Shown piece after piece: positions 8,531 through 16,373 of a stretch of DNA of 49,016 nucleotides. Each line of letters starts with the position of its first letter. Positions within the stretch are counted from its first letter, which is position 1. Below the pieces are notes generated by a model, which was not told the origin of the DNA, did no database searches, and worked only from the letters and a program-made list of their open reading frames with translations. The translations under genes and the position numbers were made by a program. Origin of the DNA: Pseudomonas turukhanskensis (GTDB taxonomy: Bacteria > Pseudomonadota > Gammaproteobacteria > Pseudomonadales > Pseudomonadaceae); the NCBI RefSeq assembly GCF_027922365.1, contig NZ_BSFN01000025.1, forward strand, positions 1 to 49,016. Reading direction: 5' to 3'.

Positions 8531-9967
8531 ATGGCAAACGACACAGGTAACGCACCACCGGCCAAGCTTGGGCTGTTTTTACTGAGCGGGGTGGTAATTG
8601 GTTCAATGATCGGCGGGGGCGGCTTCAACCTGCCGCAGAACATGTCGGCCCACGCGAGCCTGGGTGCCATCGCCATCGCCTGGGCGCTGACCCTGGTGGG
8701 CATGTTCTTCCTTGCCAACTGCTTTCGCCTGCTCTCCACCCAACGTCCCGATCTGACTGCCGGTGTTTACGCCTATGCCCGCGAGGGCTTCGGCGACCTG
8801 GCCGGTTTTCAGGTGGCGTGGGGTTACTGGCTTAGCGCGGCATTTGGCAATGTGGCGTTTGCGGTGTTGATCATGAAGTCGCTGGGCTATCTGTTTCCGG
8901 TGTTCGGCGATGGCAAGAACTGGCTTTCTATCGGCGGCGCATCGCTACTTATCTGGATTATGCACTTTACGGTGTTGTTCGGCGTGCGTCGGGCGGCGGT
9001 ACTTGGCTCGATTGCCAGCGTACTGAATGTCAGCAGCCTGTTGGTGACCATCGCGATCATGGCGTTGATGGTCAAAGCCGATATGTTTCGCCTCGACCTT
9101 TGGGGCGAAGGCCAGCAGTTGGGTAGCGTGATGACCCAGGTGGAAAGCACCATGCTGGTGACGCTCTGGGTGTTTATCGGCATTGAAGGCGCAGTGGTGA
9201 TGTCGGCGCGGGCGCGCAAACCACAGCAGGTGGGCCAGGCCACCTATATCGGCCTGATGGTGTGCACGCTGCTGTATTTCCTGCTGTCGGCGCTGCCGTT
9301 CGGGTTTATGACGCAGCCGGAACTGGCCGGGCTGGATGAGCCGGCGGCGGCCTATATTCTCGAGCGCCTGGTGGGCCGCTGGGGCGCGGTGTTCGTGATT
9401 TGTTCGTTGCTCATTTCGCTGCTCAGTTGCTGGCTGGCCTGGACCATTCTGGTGGCCGAGCTGCCGTTTGCCGGGGCCAAGGACGGTGTGTTTCCGCGCA
9501 TTCTCGGTCGGGAAAACCGCTTTGGTTCACCGGCGCCGTCGTTGTGGTTATCCAGTGCGGTCATGCAGATCATCGTGTTTGTGGTGCTGTTTGCCGAGAA
9601 CGCCTGGATCTGGCTGATCAGTGTGACGGGCGTGATGATTCTGCCGGCGTACTTAGCGAGTACGGCGTACCTCTGGCGTTATGCGCTGCAGCATCGGTAT
9701 ATGGATGAGTGGGGGCGGGCACTGCGCAGTGGTGTCTTGGGCAGTGTGTATGCGGTGTGGTTGTTGTATGCGGCCGGGCCGCAGTATTTGCTGATGTCGA
9801 GTTTGCTGTTTATGGCGGGGCTGCCGGTGTTTTATTACGCGCACCGGCAGAATTGGCCGCATGCGCCGTTGTTTACGCGCGCTGAGGGCGTGGCGGCAAT
9901 GGCGTTGGTGGTGGTGGCGGGGTTGGCGTTGTGGGCGTTCTGGACGGGGTTGGTGGAGTTGGGGTAG
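8531..9967 (+). CDS. Basic amino acid/polyamine antiporter, APC family (ArcD-like)
   Basis: Inner-membrane transporter, 478 aa with about 12-13 hydrophobic segments. The N-terminal block SGVVIGSMIGGGGFNLPQNM matches the arginine/ornithine antiporter subgroup of the APC superfamily, as do FRLLSTQRPDLTAGVYAYA and the GIEGAVVMSARA segment. From family knowledge it exchanges arginine, ornithine or related amines. No arc genes sit beside it and no clear ANR box was seen upstream, so an arginine-deiminase role is not supported by context. GGGAACGA precedes the ATG. It is followed by a perfect hairpin repeat at 10011-10071. Confidence 0.88.
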   Translation: MANDTGNAPPAKLGLFLLSGVVIGSMIGGGGFNLPQNMSAHASLGAIAIAWALTLVGMFFLANCFRLLSTQRPDLTAGVYAYAREGFGDLAGFQVAWGYWLSAAFGNVAFAVLIMKSLGYLFPVFGDGKNWLSIGGASLLIWIMHFTVLFGVRRAAVLGSIASVLNVSSLLVTIAIMALMVKADMFRLDLWGEGQQLGSVMTQVESTMLVTLWVFIGIEGAVVMSARARKPQQVGQATYIGLMVCTLLYFLLSALPFGFMTQPELAGLDEPAAAYILERLVGRWGAVFVICSLLISLLSCWLAWTILVAELPFAGAKDGVFPRILGRENRFGSPAPSLWLSSAVMQIIVFVVLFAENAWIWLISVTGVMILPAYLASTAYLWRYALQHRYMDEWGRALRSGVLGSVYAVWLLYAAGPQYLLMSSLLFMAGLPVFYYAHRQNWPHAPLFTRAEGVAAMALVVVAGLALWAFWTGLVELG

Positions 9968-10010
9968 CGGGTTGCGTCTTCCGACGATCGTCGTTTTTCT
10001 GGTTCAAAAG

Positions 10011-10071
10011 ATCGAGGCTAAAGCCTCTCCACAGAGGCTTCGTTTTTTGTAGGAGAGGCTTTAGCCTCGAT
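10011..10071. terminator. Perfect 20-bp hairpin repeat (family H, copy 2)
   Basis: ATCGAGGCTAAAGCCTCTCC at 10011-10030 is the exact reverse complement of 10052-10071, with a T-rich loop (CGTTTTTTGT). It lies between the convergent antiporter and amidotransferase-like genes, where it can serve both as a terminator. Related copies are at 6469, 21971 and 41146. Confidence 0.7.
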
Positions 10072-10096
10072 TCCTGCAAACGTCTATGGCGGGTCA

Positions 10097-10795
10097 TTAG
10101 GGTTGTTGCGATGCCGCTTCGATAAACGCTTTGATCACCGGCGGCACCCTGCCTTCCAAACCGGCCCGCTCTGGTTGGAACAAGGTACCGACGAAAAACG
10201 GGTGCTCTTGCAGCTCAATCCCCCGCGCATCGCCTTCGTCGTCCCACGCGGTGATGCGCAGCGGGCCGCTGGCGAGCGCCTTGGCAAACTCCGGGTTCAG
10301 GCCGTAACGGCAGTGGTAGCCCTCGGTGATGCGCAACTCACCGTAGACGTTGGCCAGCTGCGAGTTCGGCGCCAGTTGAATATCGCCGCTCACTTCTACC
10401 AACCCACAGCTCAATGGCGCAATCACCAGGCGTTTGCCCTCGGGGTGGGTTTCGGCGTGTTCGGCATCGGCCCAGCCGAGCACTGAGCGGGCGTATTCGA
10501 GCAGTGCATGTTGGAAGCCGCCGCAGCTGCCGAAGAAGGGCACTCGCTTTTCCCGGGCGTAGCGGATGGCGTACAAGGCGCCGTCCATATCGCGGTATGG
10601 CGTGGCCGGCACGGCCCATAGGCCGTGGTACTCGGCGAGGTGTTTGTGCCCGTTCAGGCTTTCGGTGGCCAACCACTGCGGTTCCACATGCACGCCAACT
10701 GCCGCGCCGGCCAGGGCGAGTGCTTTGGGGATGGCTTGGTGGGCAATGACGTCGGCGTTGTAGTCGCCGATCAGGCCGATGTGCAGGGTGGTCAT
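10097..10795 (-). CDS. CTP synthase C-terminal-related class I amidotransferase-like protein
   Basis: Cytoplasmic protein of 232 aa resembling the glutaminase domain of CTP synthase without the synthetase half; it fits the family annotated as CTP synthase C-terminal region-related (seleno)protein. The nucleophile-elbow position reads GSCGGFQH with C91. The block normally ending H-P-E reads LFQPER, so the catalytic His is Gln207; E209 is kept. Another cysteine, C130 in LSCGLV, is a candidate for the selenocysteine position of some relatives. Glutaminase activity is therefore doubtful. A hairpin at 10811-10837 lies just upstream of the start. Confidence 0.82.
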   Translation of the reverse strand: MTTLHIGLIGDYNADVIAHQAIPKALALAGAAVGVHVEPQWLATESLNGHKHLAEYHGLWAVPATPYRDMDGALYAIRYAREKRVPFFGSCGGFQHALLEYARSVLGWADAEHAETHPEGKRLVIAPLSCGLVEVSGDIQLAPNSQLANVYGELRITEGYHCRYGLNPEFAKALASGPLRITAWDDEGDARGIELQEHPFFVGTLFQPERAGLEGRVPPVIKAFIEAASQQP

Positions 10796-10810
10796 GGGCG
10801 GTGCTCCGTC

Positions 10811-10837
10811 GTTGGGTTAAACGAGGTTTAACCCAAC
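10811..10837. repeat. Perfect 12-bp stem, 3-base loop hairpin
   Basis: GTTGGGTTAAAC (10811-10822), GAG, GTTTAACCCAAC (10826-10837). It sits between the stop of the Yellow-like gene (10849) and the start of the amidotransferase-like gene (10795), both leftward. There is no T-run after the stem. It could be a terminator-like structure, an operator, or a short dispersed repeat. Confidence 0.7.
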
Positions 10838-10848
10838 ATACGTGGCCT

Positions 10849-11934
10849 TTACTCCCCAGGCCAGACACGCATTACCAGATAGGGTGGTTTGCCGCTGTCT
10901 TGCTGTCCGGTAAAGGCTGTCGTTTTGTAGAGCTGGTTGACCGAGATATACAGCCAGCCGTTGTCGCTCACATGCACGCTGTCCGGCCAGTCGAGGCGGG
11001 CATCGCGCACTAGCGGTCGAAGACTGCCGTCGGTGTTCAAAACGTCGATGCCATTTTCGTTGAGGTTGGTGAAAAAGTGCCGGCCGCGGGCGTCGGTGGA
11101 CGCGCCATCGGACACCGGTTTGGGCCCTACACGTTTAATGGCTGCGCCAACCTGCTTATCGTCAGCGTCCTCGCGCAGCAGTTTGGTTGGCAGCGAATAC
11201 CAGGTTGTGCCGTTCATGGCGCCGAAGAACAGGGTGGCGCGATCTTTGGACAGCGTCAGCGGGTTAACTGCCACGCTGGCGGGTTTGCCCTGATATTCGA
11301 TGGCTTTGCCGCCGATGATCATCTTCGCTTCTGGCTCCGCTTGCAGCGCGGGGTGGCCGCTGAAACGACGTGCCTTGCCAGTGGCGATTTCAACGGCAAT
11401 CAGACCGGGGTTGGCGATATCGGCGAGGTAGACCCAGCCGGCCTGGTCATCCACGGCCAGTTCTTGCACGAAGCTGCCTTTGGGCGCGATGGCTTGCGGC
11501 AGCTCGATGCGATACAGCTCGCGGCCGCTGTCGATGTCGAAACCCCACACGCGGGTTTTGCCCAGGCTCAGGCCCATGTCGGTTATCCACAGGCGATTTT
11601 TGCTGTCGACGACGATGCCCAATGGGCTGTCGATTTTTTCGTCGCTGGCGGTAGCGGTGCCTCGTTGGATGGCGGCGTGGGGCCAGGGTTGATAGTGCGT
11701 GCTGTCGATGATTTCAATCAGTTGCGCGGGGCCAGGGGCGCCCAATGGATGTACGGTGGCGAAAAGACGGTTGTTGGGCGCCGGGGCGACATTGCCAGGG
11801 CGAATCGGCAATTGGGCAACCAGCTCTAAGTCGCCGGTCTGGGTTGCGGCCGTCGCGCTGTTGAGCGTGCCGATGCTCAAGGCTAGCCATGCGGCGCTGG
11901 CAATGAGGTGAAAGGGGGCTGTAACGGACTTCAT
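10849..11934 (-). CDS. Secreted Yellow/major royal jelly protein-like beta-propeller (L-dopachrome tautomerase-related)
   Basis: Exported protein of 361 aa with a Sec signal peptide (residues about 1-29, ending NSATA) and a predicted six-bladed propeller. Diagnostic blocks of the bacterial MRJP/Yellow family are present: DSPLGIVVDSKNRLWITDMG, VYLADIANPGLIAVEIATG, NPLTLSKDRATLFFGAMNGTTWY and DNGWLYISVNQL. The true reaction of bacterial members is not established; the names L-dopachrome tautomerase-related and gluconolactonase-like are by homology only. It could be co-transcribed with the leftward gene at 10097, 53 bases away. Confidence 0.85.
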   Translation of the reverse strand: MKSVTAPFHLIASAAWLALSIGTLNSATAATQTGDLELVAQLPIRPGNVAPAPNNRLFATVHPLGAPGPAQLIEIIDSTHYQPWPHAAIQRGTATASDEKIDSPLGIVVDSKNRLWITDMGLSLGKTRVWGFDIDSGRELYRIELPQAIAPKGSFVQELAVDDQAGWVYLADIANPGLIAVEIATGKARRFSGHPALQAEPEAKMIIGGKAIEYQGKPASVAVNPLTLSKDRATLFFGAMNGTTWYSLPTKLLREDADDKQVGAAIKRVGPKPVSDGASTDARGRHFFTNLNENGIDVLNTDGSLRPLVRDARLDWPDSVHVSDNGWLYISVNQLYKTTAFTGQQDSGKPPYLVMRVWPGE

Positions 11935-12061
11935 GGCAGGGCTTCCTATTCAACCAGAGGGGGGGGGCAGAGCTTGGTGTACGCCCGGTCGTTGAAGAAG
12001 CGCAGTGGCGTTGAACCTCTTTCAAGTCGAAAACGAAAGTTGCCGGATGTTTCCCCCAGGG

Positions 12062-12679
12062 TTACAGCACAAAGAACAGGATGGCGACAAAGTGCAGCAA
12101 GCTGCCGGCCATTACGAACAGGTGCCAGATACCGTGCCAGTGGCGGAAGCGGCTGTCGTTGGCGAAGAAGATGATGCCGACGGTGTACAACACACCGCCG
12201 GCGGCCAGCCATTTGAAGCCGGTCATGCCCAGGGCGGCAATCAGCGGTTTTACCGCGATCAGCACGATCCAACCCATCACCGCATAAATGATCAGCGACA
12301 GCACCCGCGCCTCCGAGCGCGGTTTGATTTCCTGCAGCATGCCGATCACGGCCAGGCCCCAGACGATGCCGAACAGCGTCCAACCCCAGGGCCCGCGCAA
12401 GGTAATCAGGCAGAACGGCGTGTAGCTGCCGGCAATCAGCAGGTAAATGGACAAATGATCGAGCTTTTGCAGCAGCCGTTTCGAAGGACCCTGCACGCTG
12501 TGGTAGACGGTGGAGATGCTGTAGAGCAGCACCAGGGTGACGCCATAGATGGCCACGCTGACGATCTTCCAGGCATCGCCCGTAAAGCTCGCCAGCACCA
12601 GTAACCAGACCGCGCCGATGGCGGCCAGTACGGCGCCGATCAGGTGGGTCCAGGCGTTGAATTTTTCGCCGTAGTACAT
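12062..12679 (-). CDS. Hemolysin III / PAQR family membrane protein
   Basis: Inner-membrane protein of 205 aa with seven predicted hydrophobic segments, of the TrhA/YqfA-like bacterial PAQR group. Family hallmarks: MYYGEKFNAWTHLIGAVLA at the N-terminus, SISTVYHSVQG after the third segment, and FRHWHGIWHLFVMAGSLLHF near the end, with histidines thought to form the metal site. The frame stays open to 12799, but that part overlaps the next gene, and the family N-terminus begins at the ATG at 12679. The start lies 25 bases after the deacetylase-like gene on the same strand, so the pair is probably an operon. Confidence 0.88.
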   Translation of the reverse strand: MYYGEKFNAWTHLIGAVLAAIGAVWLLVLASFTGDAWKIVSVAIYGVTLVLLYSISTVYHSVQGPSKRLLQKLDHLSIYLLIAGSYTPFCLITLRGPWGWTLFGIVWGLAVIGMLQEIKPRSEARVLSLIIYAVMGWIVLIAVKPLIAALGMTGFKWLAAGGVLYTVGIIFFANDSRFRHWHGIWHLFVMAGSLLHFVAILFFVL

Positions 12680-12704
12680 GGGTTTGTTTGCCTTGAAGGA
12701 GTGT

Positions 12705-13619
12705 TCAGTGCTGGCTTTGCCAGACACGGTTGGCACTGTGATGAAGCAGCCCGTGGCGCCTGGCCAGGGCCACACGGTCCTTGTCGTAACCGCCGCCAAT
12801 CACCCCCATCACGGGAATATCCCGCTCCAGGCAATGGCGGATCACGCGTTCGTCCCGTTCGGCCACGCCCTTGTCGGTTAGTTGCAGATAGCCCAGGGCA
12901 TCGTCCTTGTGCACATCCACGCCGGCGTCATACAGCACCAGGTCGGGTTGATACAGCGGCAACAAATAATTAAGGGTGTCGTCGACCACCTTCAAGTAGT
13001 CGGCATCGCCCATGCCCATGGGCAGCGCAATATCCCAGTCACTCTCGGCCTTGCGCGCGGGGAAATTTTTTTCGCAGTGCAGCGATACGGTGATGGCCTC
13101 CGGCGTGTCAGCGAGAATGCGCGCCGTGCCGTCGCCCTGGTGCACATCGCAGTCGAAGATCAACACACGCTGCACCCGGCCCGCGGCCAGTAGGTAGCGG
13201 CTGATGATTGCCAGGTCGTTGAAAATGCAGAATCCGGCGGCGTGATCGTAATGGGCGTGGTGGGTGCCGCCGGCCAGGTGGCAGGCCAGGCCGTGTTGCA
13301 GCGCAAGCTCGGCGGTCAGTAGCGAGCCGCCGACCGCGCGCACGGTGCGCCGCGCCAATGCCTCGCTCCAGGGCAGGCCGAGGCGGCGTTGTTCGTCGCG
13401 GCTGAGATCGCCGCTGAGAAAACGCTCGATATAGCTGGGCTCGTGGGCCAGGGCGAGAATGTCGGCCGGGCAGATGTCCGGGCGAATTAACTGAGCATCG
13501 GTGGTCAGGCCGCTGTCGATCAGGTGGTCGCGCAGCAGGCGGAATTTTTCCATCGGAAAACGATGGTCGGCCGGAAAGGGCGGGCTGTAGTCGTCGTGAT
13601 AGACCAGGGGCAGACGCAT
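12705..13619 (-). CDS. Histone deacetylase superfamily hydrolase
   Basis: Zinc-dependent deacetylase-fold protein, 304 aa, of the bacterial AcuC/class II HDAC-like group that removes acyl groups from proteins, polyamines or small amides. Metal and catalytic residues are visible: GGTHHAH (127-133, the two active-site histidines), DCDVHQGDGT (D166, D168, H170), and YDAGVDVH carrying the third metal aspartate; the C-terminal GGGY motif is IGGGYDKD. The frame is open to 13883, but those extra residues overlap the divergent acetyltransferase. The ATG at 13619 starts the family-type MRLPLVYHDDYSPP. Substrate unknown; adjacency to an acetyltransferase is suggestive only. Confidence 0.9.
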   Translation of the reverse strand: MRLPLVYHDDYSPPFPADHRFPMEKFRLLRDHLIDSGLTTDAQLIRPDICPADILALAHEPSYIERFLSGDLSRDEQRRLGLPWSEALARRTVRAVGGSLLTAELALQHGLACHLAGGTHHAHYDHAAGFCIFNDLAIISRYLLAAGRVQRVLIFDCDVHQGDGTARILADTPEAITVSLHCEKNFPARKAESDWDIALPMGMGDADYLKVVDDTLNYLLPLYQPDLVLYDAGVDVHKDDALGYLQLTDKGVAERDERVIRHCLERDIPVMGVIGGGYDKDRVALARRHGLLHHSANRVWQSQH

Positions 13620-13700
13620 ACACTCAACCAGGTAAAAGAGGCCGCCAGTATCCCCGCAGGGCCGGGCGACCTCAAGCCACTCGCCAGACAGGATGTTGTC

Positions 13701-14291
13701 ATGACTAAACCGATAGAACTGCACACCGACCGCCTGCTGCTGCGCGCCTGGCGGCCGGAAGACCTGACGCCCTTCGCCGAAATGGTCGCCGACCCCGAGG
13801 TGATGCGTTTTTTCCCCGCCACCCAAAGCACCGCCGAAGCCGCCGCGTTGATGGAGCGCGTGCATGCCCATATCGCTGAACATGGGTTTGGCCTGTGGGC
13901 GTTGGAGCGCAAAGACACCGGGGCTTTTATCGGTTTCACCGGGCTGGGGGTCGTGGGTTTCGACGCGCCGTTTTGCACGCCGGGTAGCCCCACCATCGAA
14001 ATTGGCTGGCGGTTAGCGCGCAGCGCCTGGGGCCAAGGCTTTGCCACTGAAGCGGCGCGGGCATCGCTGGCGTGCGCGTTCGAGCAGTTGCGGTTGCCCG
14101 AAGTGGTGGCCTTTACCGTGCCGGCCAACACGCCCTCGCGAGCGGTAATGGAGCGCATCGGCATGCAGCGCAGGCAGGCGGATGACTTCCAGCACCCCAA
14201 TCTGCCGGCCGATCACCCGCTGCGCGCCCATGTGCTGTATCGCATCAGCCGCGCGCAATGGTTGGCGCAAAAGCCGCCGAGGTTGGACTGA
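13701..14291 (+). CDS. RimJ/RimL-type GNAT acetyltransferase
   Basis: Acetyltransferase of 196 aa. It starts with TDRLLLRAWRPEDL, the standard opening of RimJ/RimL-like GNAT proteins, then EIGWRLARSAWGQGFATEAARA (acetyl-CoA loop, W/R-G-x-G-x-A type) and VPANTPSRAVMERIGMQ (conserved N and C-terminal motif). The ATG at 13701 is chosen over upstream in-frame starts because the upstream frame overlaps the divergent deacetylase gene and the family N-terminus begins here. It acts on an N-terminal amine or small-molecule amine; target unknown. Confidence 0.9.
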   Translation: MTKPIELHTDRLLLRAWRPEDLTPFAEMVADPEVMRFFPATQSTAEAAALMERVHAHIAEHGFGLWALERKDTGAFIGFTGLGVVGFDAPFCTPGSPTIEIGWRLARSAWGQGFATEAARASLACAFEQLRLPEVVAFTVPANTPSRAVMERIGMQRRQADDFQHPNLPADHPLRAHVLYRISRAQWLAQKPPRLD

Positions 14292-14386
14292 TGGCCACCG
14301 GCCTTTTTTACCGTGAAGGCCGACATCGGCGGGCAAAGCCATTACCATTTCCCCAGCCTGAATAAATGCGTGATGAGGAATAACCG

Positions 14387-15256
14387 ATGAGCCAACTACT
14401 CGATGATCTGGTGGCGTTGCTGAGCCTGGAGCAGATCGAGGAAAACATGTTCCGTGGCGTCAGCCAGGACCTTGGTTTTCGCCAGCTCTACGGTGGCCAG
14501 GTACTGGGCCAATGCGTGTCGGCGGCCAGCCAGACAGTTGAGCCCGAGCGTCATGTGCATTCCTTGCACGGCTATTTTTTGCGCCCGGGTGACGCCAGTT
14601 TGCCGGTGGTGTACCTGGTGGACCGCGTGCGCGATGGCGGCAGCTTCAGTACCCGCCGCGTAACGGCCATTCAGAAAGGCGCGCCGATCTTTACCTGCAG
14701 CGCCTCGTTCCAGGCCGATGAAGAAGGCTTCAGCCATCAGATTCAGATGCCCGATGTGCCTGGCCCGGAAAACTTTCGTTCGGAAACCGAGCTGGCGGGT
14801 GAGGCTGCTGCGTTTATTCCTGCGCGCATGCTGGAGCGTGCCACCAGCCCCAAGCCGATTGAAATTCGCCCGGTCACCAGCGGCAACCCTTTCGAGCCGG
14901 TGGTGCGTGAACCGGTGAAGTACGTGTGGTTTCGCGCCGACGGCACCCTGCCGGACGAGCGTCAGTTACACAAATACCTGCTCGGTTACGCCTCGGACTT
15001 CAACCTGCTGACCACCTCTATGCTGCCCCACGGTGTGTCGGTGTTTCAGAAGTTTATGCAGGTGGCCAGCCTCGATCATTCCCTGTGGTTCCATGCCGAC
15101 CTGCGCATGGATGACTGGCTGCTGTACGCCATGGATAGCCCGTGGTCGGGCAACGGTCGCGGCTTTGCCCGCGGCAGCATCTTTAACCGCGCCGGCCAGT
15201 TGGTGGCCTCGGTGGCGCAGGAAGGTTTGACCCGTGTTCGGGAAGACTGGCGGTAA
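14387..15256 (+). CDS. tesB: Acyl-CoA thioesterase II
   Basis: Hydrolyses medium- and long-chain acyl-CoA to free acid and CoA, 289 aa, the usual TesB length, as a double hot-dog fold. First hot-dog: FRGVSQDLGFRQLYGGQVLGQ and HSLHGYFLRPGD. Second hot-dog: YASDFNLLTTSMLPHG (catalytic Asp region), DHSLWFHADLRMDDWLLY and the C-terminal VAQEGLTR containing the catalytic Gln. Ribosome-binding site GAGGAA is about 8 bases before the ATG. Single gene, followed by a strong hairpin at 15268-15299. Confidence 0.95.
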   Translation: MSQLLDDLVALLSLEQIEENMFRGVSQDLGFRQLYGGQVLGQCVSAASQTVEPERHVHSLHGYFLRPGDASLPVVYLVDRVRDGGSFSTRRVTAIQKGAPIFTCSASFQADEEGFSHQIQMPDVPGPENFRSETELAGEAAAFIPARMLERATSPKPIEIRPVTSGNPFEPVVREPVKYVWFRADGTLPDERQLHKYLLGYASDFNLLTTSMLPHGVSVFQKFMQVASLDHSLWFHADLRMDDWLLYAMDSPWSGNGRGFARGSIFNRAGQLVASVAQEGLTRVREDWR

Positions 15257-15267
15257 TAAACCGGCGC

Positions 15268-15299
15268 ACGGCAACTATCCCTGATGGGATAGTTGCCGT
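15268..15299 (+). terminator. Hairpin terminator after tesB
   Basis: ACGGCAACTATCC (15268-15280) pairs perfectly with GGATAGTTGCCGT (15287-15299) around a 6-base loop. Only a short T-run follows, so termination strength is uncertain. It separates tesB from the pilus regulatory region. Confidence 0.7.
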
Positions 15300-15749
15300 T
15301 GAAAGTTGCACTGCCGCACATCGTCAACTTGCTCGTTTAAAAACAGATTTGAAATATGGGTTAGTGCGACTGGCTATATATAACTGCACTTCTCTTGATG
15401 GTTAGTTCGTCGGCCGACTAACTAAAAAGCCCATTAACACAATTGTTTATCTGACATGGCGTTTTGCCGTTAGTCGGGTTCCAATCCCACGAAATACGAC
15501 GCTTCGCTTGTTTTTAGGTGGCCCTTCTCATCGTAATGTTATGTAGGACATTGGCTATAGGTCATGGCTATTATTTCCTACACAACTAACTGTCCGGTAC
15601 ATAGAACAAACACTTACGTGAAACGCGCGTTAGTTGGCCGGTTCAATGATTGATCGTTGACGCCATAAAGTTGTTTTGAAAGCGGCCGAAAGTCTACTAA
15701 CTTCCAACCAAGCGTGAATACACGACTAATTTCGTAGGAGTTCTTAGAC
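15300..15749 (+). promoter_or_regulatory. Regulatory region of the chaperone-usher pilus operon, with repeated TTAGT motifs
   Basis: About 450 bases without a gene and visibly AT-richer than the surroundings. TTAGT or its complement ACTAA occurs nine times: 15361, 15402, 15417, 15421, 15470, 15585, 15630, 15696 and 15725 (first base of each). Several are extended to GTTAGT(T)CG or GTTAGTTGGCCGG. One pair forms the palindrome at 15402-15425. The ribosome-binding site TAGGAG is at 15736-15741. No confident -35/-10 pair was recognised. The P. aeruginosa cupE operon is activated by the response regulator PprB; whether these are sites for a PprB-like regulator is inference. Confidence 0.55.
15402..15425. 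promoter_or_regulatory. 24-bp near-perfect palindrome, candidate operator
   Basis: Left half TTAGTTCGTCGG and right half CCGACTAACTAA pair at 11 of 12 positions around a GG/CC centre. It lies about 325-350 bases upstream of the first pilin start and is the most ordered of the TTAGT motifs. It has no loop or T-run, so a protein-binding site is more likely than a terminator. Confidence 0.55.
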
Positions 15750-16286
15750 ATGAAACGCCGCTTTCTGCTGCTCCCTGCAGTGCTGCTTGTACCCATGGCC
15801 TTGAACGTTGAGGCTGCGGGAACCGTGCAGGGTCAACTGGGCATCCAGATCATCATTGGCGCCGGCTGCACCGTGAATAACGGCACCAGCAATGCCACCA
15901 CCAACAATTTCGGCAGCATTACTTTCGGTTCGTACCCAAGCCTGGCCAACAACATCGACGCGCAGTCGGTAGGTGCCACTGCCGGCAGCTCCTTCGGTAT
16001 CGAATGCGCCAACGCCACCAACTACAGCGTGGCACTGAACTCGGGCCTCAACAGCACCGGCACTCAGCGGCGTATGGCCAGCGGCGGCAATTACGTGCTC
16101 TACAACCTGTACCAGGACGCCGCGCGGTCTACTCCATGGGGCAATGGCACCAACGGCGGCACCGCATTGGCCGGGGTCGGCAACGGCGCCAACCAGGACA
16201 TGGTGGTTTACGGCCGGGTACCCAACCAGACCACCCCGGCCACCGGTACCTACACCGACACAGTGCAAGTCACCATTACCTGGTAA
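15750..16286 (+). CDS. cupE1: Spore coat U (SCPU)-domain pilin, CupE1/CsuA-B-like major subunit
   Basis: Exported pilin of an archaic (sigma/Csu-type) chaperone-usher pilus, 178 aa. Signal peptide about 1-22 (LLLPAVLLVPMALNVEAAG). The SCPU fold is marked by the cysteine pair in GAGCTVNNG and GIECANATNY, the NFGSITFG block, and the C-terminal strand GTYTDTVQVTITW used in chaperone binding. First of six genes in the order pilin-pilin-pilin-chaperone-usher-tip adhesin, the cupE1-E6 order of P. aeruginosa and csuA/B-E of Acinetobacter. As first gene it is probably the major shaft subunit. The symbol is by position and family. Confidence 0.85.
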   Translation: MKRRFLLLPAVLLVPMALNVEAAGTVQGQLGIQIIIGAGCTVNNGTSNATTNNFGSITFGSYPSLANNIDAQSVGATAGSSFGIECANATNYSVALNSGLNSTGTQRRMASGGNYVLYNLYQDAARSTPWGNGTNGGTALAGVGNGANQDMVVYGRVPNQTTPATGTYTDTVQVTITW

Positions 16287-16373
16287 CAGCGCAAGTCCGC
16301 CCGTAGCCGGGTCATTACGAGGGTTTCGCCACCAACGCGACACGGAAGCACCTCTTCTCTGCCAGGAATTGCC

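Noticed and set aside
10400..10520. Possible selenocysteine gene, since relatives of the amidotransferase-like protein are called selenoproteins.
   Set aside because: The frame has no internal TGA; both candidate positions are ordinary cysteine codons.
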